From positions 1 through 28,452 of the forward strand of contig JBBPJF010000005.1 of assembly GCA_043842855.1 (NCBI GenBank): a stretch of DNA of 28,452 nucleotides, written 5' to 3'. Made by a program: the position numbers and the translations under genes. Below are positions 16,297 through 24,056 of the stretch, piece after piece. The stretch is from QFNR01 sp043842855. GTDB lineage: Bacteria > Pseudomonadota > Gammaproteobacteria > Burkholderiales > Neisseriaceae. Position 1 is the stretch's first letter; each line of letters opens with the position of its first letter. Below the pieces are notes generated by a model that worked only from the letters and a program-made list of their open reading frames with translations, had not been told where the DNA came from and searched no databases.

Positions 16297-16758
16297 TCAT
16301 TTAATAAGAGAGGTTAATAAAGACTTAATATCAATACCTTCATGAGAGACTTGTTCGGGTAACTTGCCTTCCTTAGTGATCGAATTAACCAGACGCGGTA
16401 TAAGATAAGAAAGTAACATAGTCAAAAACAAAGGTTTAAGGCCTAACTGTCCCGCAAACTTCTTGAGCCAACTTTCTCCAAAAACTGATTTTACTTGGCT
16501 CATCCCAAGGGGGGCATTTTCACCATCCCCTACCCAGGACTGGGCCAAATGCCCTAGGTTCGCTGAATCAAACTTACCAATTAGCTTACTTAATCCCCCA
16601 ACAGAACCATGATCCCCTATCAATTCCGCCACCAAGTGATTGAACTTCTCAGTGTTACCTGATACCAATTGTCTTTTCACCAAAGCACCTGTCACTTTTT
16701 CGGCATTTTTATTTATGACACCTTCAGCTAATTCCTTGATACTATTAAATATACTCAT
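16297..16758 (-). CDS. yidB: DUF937 (YidB-like) protein
   Basis: 153 residues from the preferred start at 16758 (MSIFNSIKELAEG). GGGAG lies about 9 nt before this ATG. The frame is open 11 codons further upstream, but that extension has no ribosome site. The pattern of Leu/Ala helices with GGLSKLIGKFDSANLGHLAQ and SWVGDGENAPLG is that of the DUF937/YidB family, which is often found next to LysM-BON proteins. Function unknown. A hydrophobic helix near the C-terminus (LFLTMLLSYLIPRLV) could associate with the membrane. Confidence 0.85.
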   Translation of the reverse strand: MSIFNSIKELAEGVINKNAEKVTGALVKRQLVSGNTEKFNHLVAELIGDHGSVGGLSKLIGKFDSANLGHLAQSWVGDGENAPLGMSQVKSVFGESWLKKFAGQLGLKPLFLTMLLSYLIPRLVNSITKEGKLPEQVSHEGIDIKSLLTSLIK

Positions 16759-17059
16759 CTGATATCTCCCTTTTAGACTACGGCCTGCCACAAACCCTTC
16801 TGGACCGTCAAGGAAAATACTATCAGCGCCATATCTCAGGGAACCTCAGCTGCCCAAAGAGACAACCAATTTGCCCCAAACGGTCACAATCCCGTTATAT
16901 CCACTCCACGGTGAAATTCTACCATACATACTTAAAAGATATAGGTGCCCTAAGTATTTGACATCTACCAATAACCAACAAGAAGAGCAAGGACTGCCGA
17001 GCGAGTGAGCTTCCACTCCGTCAAAAATTACTCAATTCTTGAAGCTACATCTTCTATGC

Positions 17060-18124
17060 TCAACGCATAGAACTGCCGCCTCCCATTTGGATATTCGCTG
17101 GATTAACAGCCTTAACCTTAGCCGCCGCAGCACTAATTAGTCCTCTTTTTACTAATGTATTTAATGCCTGATCCAGGCTTTGCATCCCATGTGCAGCTCC
17201 TGTTTGGATGGTGGCATTCATTTGAGCTATTTTATTTTCCCGAATAAGATTTTTGATCGCTGGGGTCGCCCTCATAATCTCATAAGCAGCTACCCGCCCT
17301 GCTCCATCTATGGTTTTAACCAGTGTCTGAGAAATCACCATTAGCAGGCTCTCAGAAAGCATCGTTCGAATCATTTCTTTTTCTGAACCCGGAAATACAT
17401 CTATGATCCTATCAATTGCTTTGGCTGCGCCCGTGGTATGTAATGTAGCCAAAACTAAATGCCCTGTTTCAGCTGCTGTCAAAGCTAAGCGGATGGTCTC
17501 AATATCACGCATTTCACCCACCAAAATGATGTCAGGATCCTCACGCATGGCAGATCTGAGCGCGCTTTCAAAACTCAGTGTATTTTGATTTAATTCTCTC
17601 TGGTTGATTAAACATTTTTTACTCGAATGCACAAACTCAATGGGGTCCTCAATAGTTAAAACATGCTGCTGAAAATTTTGATTAATATAGTCAATCATGG
17701 CCGCAAGAGTAGTAGACTTTCCTGATCCCGTTGGGCCAGTTACTAAAACTAAACCCCTTGGCTCAGCAAGGATAGTTTTAAATAAATCAGGAGCCTTAAT
17801 CTCTTCTAAGGTAACCACCTTGCTTGGAATAACACGAAAAGCTAGAGCCGTCCCATTGCTCGTGCTAAAAACATTTACCCGGAAGCGCGCGACACCTTCT
17901 AAAGCAAAGGAGAAGTCTAGCTCTAATTTTTCTTCAAATACTTTCCTTTGTACTGCATTGGCGATGCTGGCAAACATTTGTTCAATGTCTTCCCGGTTTA
18001 ATTGAGCTTCTTGTAGATCAACAATATCGCCATTTAATCTAATTTTGGCTGGAAACCCAGGACTTAGATGTAAATCAGAAGCCCCCATTTTTACTGTTTG
18101 TGTTAATAATTCTGTAATATCCAT
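17060..18124 (-). CDS. pilT: Type IV pilus retraction ATPase PilT
   Basis: 354 residues, slightly longer than the usual 344. PilT hexamers hydrolyse ATP at the pilus base to retract type IV pili (twitching motility, DNA uptake). The N-terminal PAS-like domain starts MDITELLTQTVKMGASDLHL. The Walker A is GPTGSGKST (130-138), the Asp/Glu and Walker B region IEDPIEF and DPDIILVGEMRD (196-207), and the His box ETGHLVLATLHTTGA. All catalytic elements are intact. It is transcribed divergently from yggS with about 137 nt between them, an arrangement common in gammaproteobacteria. Confidence 0.97.
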   Translation of the reverse strand: MDITELLTQTVKMGASDLHLSPGFPAKIRLNGDIVDLQEAQLNREDIEQMFASIANAVQRKVFEEKLELDFSFALEGVARFRVNVFSTSNGTALAFRVIPSKVVTLEEIKAPDLFKTILAEPRGLVLVTGPTGSGKSTTLAAMIDYINQNFQQHVLTIEDPIEFVHSSKKCLINQRELNQNTLSFESALRSAMREDPDIILVGEMRDIETIRLALTAAETGHLVLATLHTTGAAKAIDRIIDVFPGSEKEMIRTMLSESLLMVISQTLVKTIDGAGRVAAYEIMRATPAIKNLIRENKIAQMNATIQTGAAHGMQSLDQALNTLVKRGLISAAAAKVKAVNPANIQMGGGSSMR

Positions 18125-18261
18125 ATCCCCTCACCAATAAAAGTTGACCACCTAATCAATACACTTGAAGGATCGCTAGAAAATACCTTAGAATGGCCCA
18201 TTGTTTTTGACACTAGTCTTGTGAAAATCCTCTTTAAGTATACTCATTTTCTTGAAGAACC

Positions 18262-18939
18262 ATGCATGATAAAAATGTACCTTGTTTGCAAACAGTATTA
18301 GAGCGCATTGAAAAGGCCAAGAGCCTGACTGGGAGAACCGATGAAATTAAACTAGTTGCCGTGAGTAAACATTTTCCCGCACAAAATATTTCCTCTCTCT
18401 ATGCGAAGGGCTTGAGGAATTTTGGGGAGAATTATGTTCAAGAATGGCTACAAAAAAAGGCTATGTTACCAGAAGATATTGTGTGGCATGTGATTGGTCG
18501 AGTGCAGAGTAACAAAATCAAGCGAGTTGCACAACATGCTGATTGGCTACAAACATTAGACAGGCCTATGCTAGGTGAAAAAATAGAACAATATCGGAGT
18601 GAAGATAAAGTTCCTTTACAAGTATGCATCGAAATAAATATTTCTGAAGAACCGCAAAAAGCTGGATTGCCCTGCAATCAACTAGAAGATTTGGTGGCTG
18701 CGATCTTACCCTATAAGAAATTATGCTTAAGAGGTTTGATGTGTATTCCACAAACCCATGATCCCATCCTTCTTCAAGAAGAAATGCATAAAATGCAAGA
18801 ATTATTTACTTCCTTGAAAGCAACTGTTCCTACTGTGGATACGCTCTCTATGGGTATGTCAGCTGATTTAGAACTAGCGATCCGTTATGGATCCACTATG
18901 CTCAGGGTTGGTAGCGCTTTATTTGGGAAAAGAACTTGA
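18262..18939 (+). CDS. yggS: PLP homeostasis protein YggS
   Basis: 225 residues of the YggS/PROSC (PLPHP) family, a pyridoxal-phosphate-binding TIM-barrel protein that buffers PLP and affects amino-acid metabolism. The PLP lysine lies in LVAVSKHFPA (Lys36). Further family motifs are NFGENYVQEW, WHVIGRVQSNK, RGLMCIPQ, LSMGMSADLELAI and GSTMLRVGSALFGKR. Its TGA overlaps the proC start (TTGA), so the two are translationally coupled, a conserved pairing in many bacteria. Confidence 0.97.
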   Translation: MHDKNVPCLQTVLERIEKAKSLTGRTDEIKLVAVSKHFPAQNISSLYAKGLRNFGENYVQEWLQKKAMLPEDIVWHVIGRVQSNKIKRVAQHADWLQTLDRPMLGEKIEQYRSEDKVPLQVCIEINISEEPQKAGLPCNQLEDLVAAILPYKKLCLRGLMCIPQTHDPILLQEEMHKMQELFTSLKATVPTVDTLSMGMSADLELAIRYGSTMLRVGSALFGKRT

Positions 18940-19808
18940 AACTTTTTGATAAGATCTACTTTCTAGGCGGTGGAAATATGGCTGAAGCCCTCATCCGTAG
19001 TGTGGAGGACACGCCTTATTTCAAACACATCGTAGTAATTGAAAAAGTTGAGAATAGAAGGAAAGCTTTAATCCAACGGTACCCCAATTTAAAGGTACAG
19101 GCTTACCTGGAGGATGTGGTTCGCTCGGAAGATGTCCTTTTAATTGCAGTCAAGCCCCAGGATAGCGCCCAAGCATTGAGGCACCTAAAGATACAGCATC
19201 CTCTAGTGCTTTCTATTGTCGCTGGATTATCAATTTCAATTTTGAAACATCAGCTGCAGCTAAAGGATACCTCGCGTATTATCCGAGTCATGCCTAATCT
19301 ACCCTGCATTATTAAAGAAGGTATCCATGGGCTTTATGCTGAACCTGGGCTTATGAAGAAGGACAAGGTGATAGTAGAAGAGCTTCTAAATCATTCTGGA
19401 AGTTGTTTATGGGTAGTTTCAGAAGAAGCCCTACACGTTGTCACGGCTATTTCAGGCTCTGGTCCGGGCTATGTATTCTTCTTTATGAATGCTCTCCTAC
19501 AAGCTGCAAAACAACTCAAGCTTGAACCTTCCGAGGCTAGGAAACTAATAGAGAAAACTCTACTGGGAGCGACGAAACTGGCCCAAGTAACTCCTGATTG
19601 CACATTAGAAGAACTACAGCAAAAAGTTACTTCACCTCAGGGGACTACCCATGCAGCCCTTCAAGTTTTTGAAGGTTACGATATGGCCTCTATTATAAAG
19701 AAAGGTATCCATGCCAGTGCAGATCGTTCTAAGGCAATTACTGAGGAATTAGAAAATTCACTCTCTACTACCCAGATGACTCAACCCAGCTTAAAAAATA
19801 CATCGTAA
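18936..19808 (+). CDS. proC: Pyrroline-5-carboxylate reductase ProC
   Basis: 290 residues. It catalyses the last step of proline synthesis, reducing pyrroline-5-carboxylate with NAD(P)H. It starts with TTG overlapping the yggS stop. The Rossmann motif FLGGGNMAEAL is at residues 9-19. VIRVMPNLP-like IIRVMPNLPCII, the SGSGPGY segment (family usually GSGPAY) and VTSPQGTTHAAL are present. The C-terminus is about 20 residues longer than the E. coli enzyme. No defect is seen, so this housekeeping function is retained. Confidence 0.96.
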   Translation: MKLFDKIYFLGGGNMAEALIRSVEDTPYFKHIVVIEKVENRRKALIQRYPNLKVQAYLEDVVRSEDVLLIAVKPQDSAQALRHLKIQHPLVLSIVAGLSISILKHQLQLKDTSRIIRVMPNLPCIIKEGIHGLYAEPGLMKKDKVIVEELLNHSGSCLWVVSEEALHVVTAISGSGPGYVFFFMNALLQAAKQLKLEPSEARKLIEKTLLGATKLAQVTPDCTLEELQQKVTSPQGTTHAALQVFEGYDMASIIKKGIHASADRSKAITEELENSLSTTQMTQPSLKNTS

Positions 19809-19960
19809 CTAAACATTAAAATTTGTCTTGTACCTTGGGGCCCTTATCTGTAAGTTTGCAAAACGCTAAAGAGCACTGTTGCTGATTATTTTCTGTACCT
19901 TAAACGCTTCTATAGTCTCAATTTAATCAGCTTAAGTCTATTTTATCGGTAACAAGCTGG

Positions 19961-20413
19961 TCAAAGATCATATTCCTCAGGAAATTCTGCTTTGAGTTTA
20001 GCCTGTCGATCCCAATGACCTGGATTGTCAGTAGGATCATCTGGAAAAGAGATTTTCTTTTTACTTACTCTGATTTGGTCAGCTATATAACCTGCAGAAA
20101 ATATTCTATCTGCAAAGAGTGGATCATTAGTAGGGAATTCTTCTTTCATCGCATAGGCCCCCATGGTGAAGGTACTAATGCGGTAGATATCTTTTTCTTC
20201 TCCAGTGATCACACGACGTAGGTAGATCAGTTGGTTACGAATGGAGTCGTACATTGGTTCTAAGCTTGTACCTATGTGTTCAACATATCTTTTTTTAGCT
20301 AACCTCAATGCTCTATCTACATAAAACAAACATTTTTCTCTAGTTTCTTCGTCCATCTTATAGCCTGGGCTTCTTCTTTCACCTAAGTGCTTAGCACTGC
20401 CTTTCACCATCAT
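19961..20413 (-). CDS. Tsi6-like immunity protein, copy 9
   Basis: 150 residues, last gene of the nine-copy array. It starts Met-Met (second ATG at 20410). It shares the N-terminus MMVKGSAKHLGERRSPGYK with copy 7 only, while its C-terminal part (FPDDPTDNPGHWDRQAKLK) is nearly that of copy 4. One extra Glu (YAMKEEFPTNDP) breaks the otherwise constant length of the central loop. There is an 8-nt gap to copy 8. Confidence 0.8.
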   Translation of the reverse strand: MMVKGSAKHLGERRSPGYKMDEETREKCLFYVDRALRLAKKRYVEHIGTSLEPMYDSIRNQLIYLRRVITGEEKDIYRISTFTMGAYAMKEEFPTNDPLFADRIFSAGYIADQIRVSKKKISFPDDPTDNPGHWDRQAKLKAEFPEEYDL

Positions 20414-20421
20414 AGTTAAGC

Positions 20422-20871
20422 CTACAGGTCATATTCCTCAGGAAATTCTGCTTTGAGTTTAGCCTGTCGATCCCAATAACATGGATTTTTTTCAGGATCA
20501 TCAGGAAAAGTGATTTTCTTTTTACTTACCCTAATTTGATCAGCTATATAATCTGCATTTGATATCCTGTCAGAAAAGAGAGGATCATTGGTATCAAACT
20601 CTCTTACTGCATAGACTCCCATGGTGAACGTATCTATGCGGTAGATATCTTTTTCTTCTCCAGTGACCACGCGATGTAGGTAGATCAGTTGATTGTGGAT
20701 AGAGTCGTACATCGGTTCTAAGCTTGTACCTATGTGTTCTACATATCTTTTTTTAGCTAACCTTAACGCCCGATCTACATAAAACAAACACTTCTCTTTA
20801 GTTTCTTCGTCCATGCTATAGCCTGGGGTTATTCGTGCACCTAAGAGCTGAGTACTGCCTTTCACTGTCAT
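20422..20871 (-). CDS. Tsi6-like immunity protein, copy 8
   Basis: 149 residues. The open frame runs 29 codons further upstream into copy 7, but alignment with the other copies sets the start at 20871 (MTVKGSTQLLGARITPGYS). The intergenic spacer lost one A (7 nt instead of 8). It has the VEHIGTSLEPMYDS middle and a unique NPCYWDRQ in the C-terminal region, with a Cys not seen in sisters. Confidence 0.8.
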   Translation of the reverse strand: MTVKGSTQLLGARITPGYSMDEETKEKCLFYVDRALRLAKKRYVEHIGTSLEPMYDSIHNQLIYLHRVVTGEEKDIYRIDTFTMGVYAVREFDTNDPLFSDRISNADYIADQIRVSKKKITFPDDPEKNPCYWDRQAKLKAEFPEEYDL

Positions 20872-20878
20872 AGTAAGC

Positions 20879-21346
20879 CTACAGGTCATATTCCTCAGGA
20901 TATTCAGCTTTGAGTTTAGCTTGTTGAGCCCAATAGTCTGGATTTTTTTCAGGATCATCAGGTAAATGAATTTTCTTTTTACTCAACCTAATTTGGCCAG
21001 CTATATAAGAAGCACTATGAATCCTATCTGCAAAGAGTGGATCACTGTTCCCGAATTCTCTTGCCGCATAGGCCCCCATGGTGAAGGTACTGATGCGGTA
21101 GATATCTTTTTCTTCTCCAGTGACCACTCGATGTAGGTAAATCAGTTGATTAAGAATGGAAGCATACATGGGAGAAAGAACTCGGTCATCTGGAGCTTCC
21201 ATGACTGATATCTTAGCATACCTTTTTTCAGCTAACCTTAAAGCCCGATCTACATAAAACAAACATTTCTCTCTAGTTTCTTCGTCCATCTTATAGCCTG
21301 GGCTTCTTCTTTCACCTAAGTGCTTAGCACTGCCTTTCACCATCAT
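20879..21346 (-). CDS. Tsi6-like immunity protein, copy 7
   Basis: 155 residues, a clear mosaic. The N-terminus matches copy 9. The middle segment AKISVMEAPDDRVLSPMYAS matches copy 4, replacing VEHIGTSLEPMYDS. The C-terminus (RIHSASYIAGQIRLSKKKI, then LPDDPEKNPDYW) matches copy 2. It is strong evidence for recombination inside the array. Confidence 0.8.
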   Translation of the reverse strand: MMVKGSAKHLGERRSPGYKMDEETREKCLFYVDRALRLAEKRYAKISVMEAPDDRVLSPMYASILNQLIYLHRVVTGEEKDIYRISTFTMGAYAAREFGNSDPLFADRIHSASYIAGQIRLSKKKIHLPDDPEKNPDYWAQQAKLKAEYPEEYDL

Positions 21347-21354
21347 AGTTAAGC

Positions 21355-21804
21355 CTACAGGTCATATTCCTCAGGATATTCAGCTTTAAGCCAGGCTTGT
21401 TTTTCTTCATGACCTGGGTTTTTTTCAGGATCATCTGGAAAAGTGATTTTCTTTTTACTCAACCTAATTTGGTCAGCTATATAACCTGCAGAAATTATTC
21501 TATCTGCAAAGAGTGGATCATTAGTAACGAATTCCTTCACTGCATAAGCCCCCATGGTGAAGGTATCTATTCGATAGATGTCTTTTTCTTCTCCAGTGAT
21601 TACGCGGCGTAGGTAGATCAGTTGATTATGGATAGAGTCGTACATCGGTTCTAAGCTTGTACCTATGTGTTCTACATATCTTTTTTTAGCTAACCTTAAC
21701 GCCCGATCTACATAAAACAAACATATTTCTCTAGTTTCTTCATTCATGCTATAGCCTGGGGTTATTCTTCCACCTAAGTGCTGAGTACTGCCTTTCACTG
21801 TCAT
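21355..21804 (-). CDS. Tsi6-like immunity protein, copy 6
   Basis: 149 residues, starts MTVKGSTQHLGGRITPGYS with MNEE in place of MDEE. The C-terminal NPGHEEKQAWLKAEYPEEYD resembles copy 1 (KEKQAWLK) and lacks the Trp (YW/HW) found there in copies 2-5 and 7-9. Confidence 0.8.
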   Translation of the reverse strand: MTVKGSTQHLGGRITPGYSMNEETREICLFYVDRALRLAKKRYVEHIGTSLEPMYDSIHNQLIYLRRVITGEEKDIYRIDTFTMGAYAVKEFVTNDPLFADRIISAGYIADQIRLSKKKITFPDDPEKNPGHEEKQAWLKAEYPEEYDL

Positions 21805-21812
21805 AGCTAAGC

Positions 21813-22262
21813 CTACAGGTCATATTCCTCAGGAAATTCTGCTTTGAGTCTAGCTTGTAGAGGCCAATAGTCTGGATTCTTTTCAGGATCATCTGGAAAA
21901 GTAATTTTCTTTTTACTTACCCTAATTTGGTCAGCTATATAATCTGCAGAAAATATCCTATCAGCAAAGAGAGGATCATGGGTATCAAACTCTCTTACCG
22001 CGTAGACCCCCATGGTGAAGGTTTTAATTCGTTCGATATCCTTTTCTTCTCCGGTGGCCACACGATGTAGGTAGATCAGTTGGTTGTGAATAGAGTCATA
22101 CATTGGTTCTAAGCTTGTCCCAATGTGTTCCATATATCTTTTTTTAGCTAGCCTCAAGGCTCTATCTACATAAAACAAGCATTTTTCTCGAGTTTCTTCA
22201 TCCATGCTATAGCCTGGGGTTATTCGTGCACCTAAGTGCTGAGTACTGCCTTTCACTGTCAT
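21813..22262 (-). CDS. Tsi6-like immunity protein, copy 5
   Basis: 149 residues. It is distinguished by IERIKTFTMGVYAV (others have IYRI[DS]TFTMG) and by the His in FDTHDPLFADRI. The C-terminus NPDYWPLQARLK pairs it with copy 3. Confidence 0.8.
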   Translation of the reverse strand: MTVKGSTQHLGARITPGYSMDEETREKCLFYVDRALRLAKKRYMEHIGTSLEPMYDSIHNQLIYLHRVATGEEKDIERIKTFTMGVYAVREFDTHDPLFADRIFSADYIADQIRVSKKKITFPDDPEKNPDYWPLQARLKAEFPEEYDL

Positions 22263-22270
22263 AGCTAAGC

Positions 22271-22738
22271 CTACAGGTCATATTCCTCAGGAAATTCTGC
22301 TTTGAGTTTAGCCTGTCGATCCCAATGACCTGGATTGTCAATAGGATCATCAGGAAAAGAGATTTTCTTTTTACTTACTCTGATTTGGTCAGCTATATAG
22401 AAAGCACTGCGGATTCTATCGGCAAAGAGTGGATCACTGTCCTCGAATTCCCTTACCGCATAGGCCCCCATGGTAAACGTATCTATTCGGTAGATATCTT
22501 TTTCTTCTCCAGTGACCACACGATGTAGGTAGATCAGTTGGTTAAGAATAGAAGCATACATGGGGGAAAGAACTCGATCATCTGGAGCTTCCATGGCTGA
22601 TATCTTAGCATACCTTTTTTCAGCCAGCCTTAATGCTCTATCTACATAAAACAAACATATTTCTCTAGTTTCTTCATCCATGTTATAGCCTGGGGTTATT
22701 CTTTCGCCTAAGGGCTTAGTAGTGCCTTTCACTGTCAT
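22271..22738 (-). CDS. Tsi6-like immunity protein, copy 4
   Basis: 155 residues; with copy 7 the only one with the longer middle segment AKISAMEAPDDRVLSPMYAS. The C-terminus FPDDPIDNPGHWDRQAKLK is shared with copy 9. The spacer to copy 3 is the usual 8 nt. Confidence 0.8.
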   Translation of the reverse strand: MTVKGTTKPLGERITPGYNMDEETREICLFYVDRALRLAEKRYAKISAMEAPDDRVLSPMYASILNQLIYLHRVVTGEEKDIYRIDTFTMGAYAVREFEDSDPLFADRIRSAFYIADQIRVSKKKISFPDDPIDNPGHWDRQAKLKAEFPEEYDL

Positions 22739-22746
22739 AGTTAAGC

Positions 22747-23196
22747 CTACAGATCATATTCCTCAGGGTATTCAGCTTTAAGTTTGTTTTGTAAAGGCCA
22801 ATAGTCTGGATTTTTTTCAGGATCATCAGGAAAAATAATCTTCTTTTTGCTCACCCTAATTTGGTGAGCTATATAACCTGCATCGGTTATTCTATCAGCA
22901 AAGAGGGGATCATTAGTATCAAACTCTTTCCAAGCATAGGCCCCCATGGTGAAGGTACTGATACGATAAATATCTTTTTCTTCTCCAGTGACCACACGAT
23001 GTAGGTAGATCAGTTGATTATGAATGGAGTCGTACATTGGTTCTAAGCTTGTACCTATGTGTTCAACATATCTTTTTTTAGCCAACCTCAATGCTCTATC
23101 TACATAAAACAAGCATTTTTCTCGAGTTTCTTCATCCATGCTATAGCCTGGGGCTATTCTTTCGCCTAAGGGCTTAGTACTGCCTTTCACCGTCAT
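22747..23196 (-). CDS. Tsi6-like immunity protein, copy 3
   Basis: 149 residues, starting MTVKGSTKPLGERIAPGYS. It has the unique substitution YAWKEFDTNDP and RITDAGYIAHQIRVSKKKI. The C-terminus NPDYWPLQNKLK is nearly that of copy 5. Confidence 0.8.
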   Translation of the reverse strand: MTVKGSTKPLGERIAPGYSMDEETREKCLFYVDRALRLAKKRYVEHIGTSLEPMYDSIHNQLIYLHRVVTGEEKDIYRISTFTMGAYAWKEFDTNDPLFADRITDAGYIAHQIRVSKKKIIFPDDPEKNPDYWPLQNKLKAEYPEEYDL

Positions 23197-23204
23197 AGTT
23201 AAGC

Positions 23205-23654
23205 CTACAGGTCATATTCCTCAGGAAATTCAGCTTTGAGTGCAGCTTGCTGAGTCCAATAGTCTGGATTTTTTTCAGGATCATCAGGTAAATAAATTTT
23301 CTTTTTACTCAACCTAATTTGATGAGCTATATAAGAAGCACTATGAATCCTATCGGCAAAGAGTGGATCACTGTCCTCGAATTCTCTTATCGCATAGATC
23401 CCCATGGTAAACGTATCTATGCGGTAGATATCTTTTTCTTCTCCAGTGACCACACGATGTAGGTAGATCAGTTGATTGTGGATGGAGTCGTACATTGGTT
23501 CTAAGCTTGTACCTATGTGTTCCACATATCTTTTTTCAGCCAACCTCAATGCCTTCTCTACATAAGCTAAACATATTTCTCTAGTTTCTTCGTCCATGCT
23601 ATAGCCTGGAGTTATTCTGTCGCCTAAGGGCTTAGTACTGCCTTTCACCGTCAT
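23205..23654 (-). CDS. Tsi6-like immunity protein, copy 2
   Basis: 149 residues. Most diverged first helix (CLAYVEKALRLAEKRY instead of CLFYVDRALRLAKKRY). RIHSASYIAHQIRLSKKKI is shared with copy 7. It begins with the 19-residue extension MTVKGSTKPLGDRITPGYS that copy 1 lacks. Confidence 0.8.
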   Translation of the reverse strand: MTVKGSTKPLGDRITPGYSMDEETREICLAYVEKALRLAEKRYVEHIGTSLEPMYDSIHNQLIYLHRVVTGEEKDIYRIDTFTMGIYAIREFEDSDPLFADRIHSASYIAHQIRLSKKKIYLPDDPEKNPDYWTQQAALKAEFPEEYDL

Positions 23655-23662
23655 AGTTAAGC

Positions 23663-24055
23663 CTACAGGTCATATTCTTCGGGAAATTCTGCTTTAAGCC
23701 AGGCTTGCTTCTCTTTATTGCCAGGATTTTCAATAGGATTATCCGGCAAAAGAATCTTCTTTTTACTCACTCTAATTTGGTCAGCTATATAGGTTGCATC
23801 CGATATTCTATCTGCAAAGAGAGGATCATTGGTATCAAACTCTCTCCCTGCATAGGCCCCCATGGTGAAGGTATCTATGCGATAGATGTCTTTTTCTTCT
23901 CCAGTGACCACTCGATGTAGGTAGATCAGTTGATTATGAATGGAGTCGTACATTGGTTCTAAGCTTGTACCTATGTGTTCAACATATCTTTTTTTAGCCA
24001 ACCTCAATGCTCTATCTACATAAAACAAGCATTTTTCTCGAGTTTCTTCATCCAT
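23663..24055 (-). CDS. Tsi6-like immunity protein, copy 1 (next to toxin)
   Basis: 130 residues. Immunity-like protein with an all-helical pattern: helix CLFYVDRALRLAKKRY, then IHNQLIYLHRVVTGEEKD, TFTMGAYAGREFDTNDPLFADRI and SDATYIADQIRVSKKKI. From memory this layout (YIDRAL..., QLxYIRxVL, LTLGxxAVKEFDxxDPxL) matches the Tsi6 family, the antitoxin of the T6SS NADase effector Tse6. The ATG lies 1 nt after the toxin stop and has AAGGGA 8 nt upstream. Unlike copies 2-9 it starts directly at MDEE, without the 19-residue extension. As the promoter-proximal copy it is the most likely cognate antitoxin. Confidence 0.82.
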   Translation of the reverse strand: MDEETREKCLFYVDRALRLAKKRYVEHIGTSLEPMYDSIHNQLIYLHRVVTGEEKDIYRIDTFTMGAYAGREFDTNDPLFADRISDATYIADQIRVSKKKILLPDNPIENPGNKEKQAWLKAEFPEEYDL

Positions 24056-24056
24056 A

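Noticed and set aside
20872..20958. 29-codon N-terminal extension of immunity copy 8
   Set aside because: It overlaps the end of copy 7 and has no counterpart in other copies; the loss of one spacer base opened the frame.
19961..24055. Regular repeats suggestive of a CRISPR array or satellite
   Set aside because: The period is about 458 bp and each unit is a complete coding frame, so they are tandem paralogous genes.
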